Positions 23,815 to 24,168 of a stretch of DNA of 24,168 nucleotides are shown here, piece after piece (within the stretch, counting starts at the first letter, position 1; each line of letters opens with the position of its first letter). The stretch comes from an uncultured Eubacteriaceae bacterium. GTDB lineage: Bacteria; Bacillota; Clostridia; Eubacteriales; UBA1433. The stretch spans positions 1-24,168 of the forward strand of contig CALGIV010000043.1 of assembly GCA_937914785.1 (NCBI GenBank), given 5' to 3'. The notes below the pieces were generated by a model. The model was given only the letters and a program-made list of their open reading frames with translations, did not search any database and had not been told where the DNA came from. The position numbers and the translations under genes were made by a program.

Positions 23815-24168
23815 TTACTCTTTATCTACCAAAACGACGGTAATGTCCTGCACGCTGATGCTTTGCGTCGTCCACACACCGTCTCCCAAATCCCAGAGCA
23901 TTTTTGACGTGCCGTGATCTTTGAGCACAGCGCCGATATCATAGCCTTTTTCTGCCGCCCGGACAGCTGTCGATTCGTCAATGATCCCGCCGGCCAAAGC
24001 CGCCACGCCCATTGCCGCAGCCTCATCGTCAAAATGGCCGCCGGGCCCATCCGTACCATCGGTATCGACAGAACCGATCACCGTCCGCTTCGTCTTACCC
24101 GCCAGATAGCTTGCCGCTGAAGCGACCAGTTCCTGATTACGGCCGCCGACACCTTTGCCCTTGCCGAC
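23815..24168 (-). CDS. Glycerate kinase, MOFRL-type (C-terminal part, start outside window)
   Basis: The frame is open from the right edge; 117 residues and the stop (23815) are visible. GGRNQELVASAA near the edge and SVDTDGTDGPGGHFDDEAAA are the signature segments of the C-terminal MOFRL half of glycerate 2-kinases (GckA/TtuD group), which phosphorylate D-glycerate with ATP to 2-phosphoglycerate. After that the sequence ends DLGDGVWTTQSISVQDITVV, where the family normally has a TGTNVND-like motif, so the extreme C-terminus is divergent. The larA gene lies about 400 nt downstream on the same strand. Confidence 0.9.
   Translation of the reverse strand, partial: VGKGKGVGGRNQELVASAASYLAGKTKRTVIGSVDTDGTDGPGGHFDDEAAAMGVAALAGGIIDESTAVRAAEKGYDIGAVLKDHGTSKMLWDLGDGVWTTQSISVQDITVVLVDKE

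Overview
The window looks like the chromosome of a Bacillota bacterium (Clostridia or Negativicutes type). It has strong AGGAGG-type ribosome sites, sigma-A promoters of TTGACA/TATAAT form, a T-box leader, lipoprotein signals on the ABC binding proteins and a very large exported RHS protein. Genes are of moderate GC; spacers are AT-rich. I cannot name the genus.

Layout. (1) 1-8817, minus: most of one exported YD-repeat/RHS protein whose C-terminal tip runs off the left edge. It is preceded by a structured leader with a promoter, a possible 36-codon ORF and a terminator-like hairpin, inside an AT-rich spacer that ends at a tRNA-Arg(ACG) gene (9591-9667). (2) 9726-13096, minus: an ABC transporter operon of the TrpXYZ/DUF534 type (lipoprotein, LivH-like permease, ATPase). 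Its leader of about 520 nt is a T-box with two tandem Stem I domains but one antiterminator/terminator. The two domains carry UUC (Phe) and UAC (Tyr) at the same position. This is the most interesting object in the window. (3) 13232-15907, plus: metNIQ methionine ABC transporter with its own promoter and terminator. (4) 15908-18045, plus: a possible gene remnant, a yjdF gene behind a structured leader whose hairpin loop is an exact anti-Shine-Dalgarno, a nucleotidyltransferase and a small Lys-rich protein. (5) 18064-21147: a ComB-like phosphatase (minus), an SSAT-like acetyltransferase (plus), and a minus-strand pair made of a DUF2087 regulator and a QueG-like double 4Fe-4S protein. (6) 21393-24168, minus: a flavin reductase-like protein, a LarA-type nickel-dependent racemase, and the C-terminal part of a MOFRL-type glycerate kinase.

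How they fit together. Two amino-acid importers sit back to back and are fired from divergent promoters. The left one appears to be controlled by aromatic tRNA charging, while the met operon has a leader of only about 30 nt and so no room for a riboswitch. The LarA/glycerate kinase pair points to 2-hydroxyacid metabolism. The RHS locus next to a tRNA gene, in AT-rich surroundings, is the part most likely to have been acquired.
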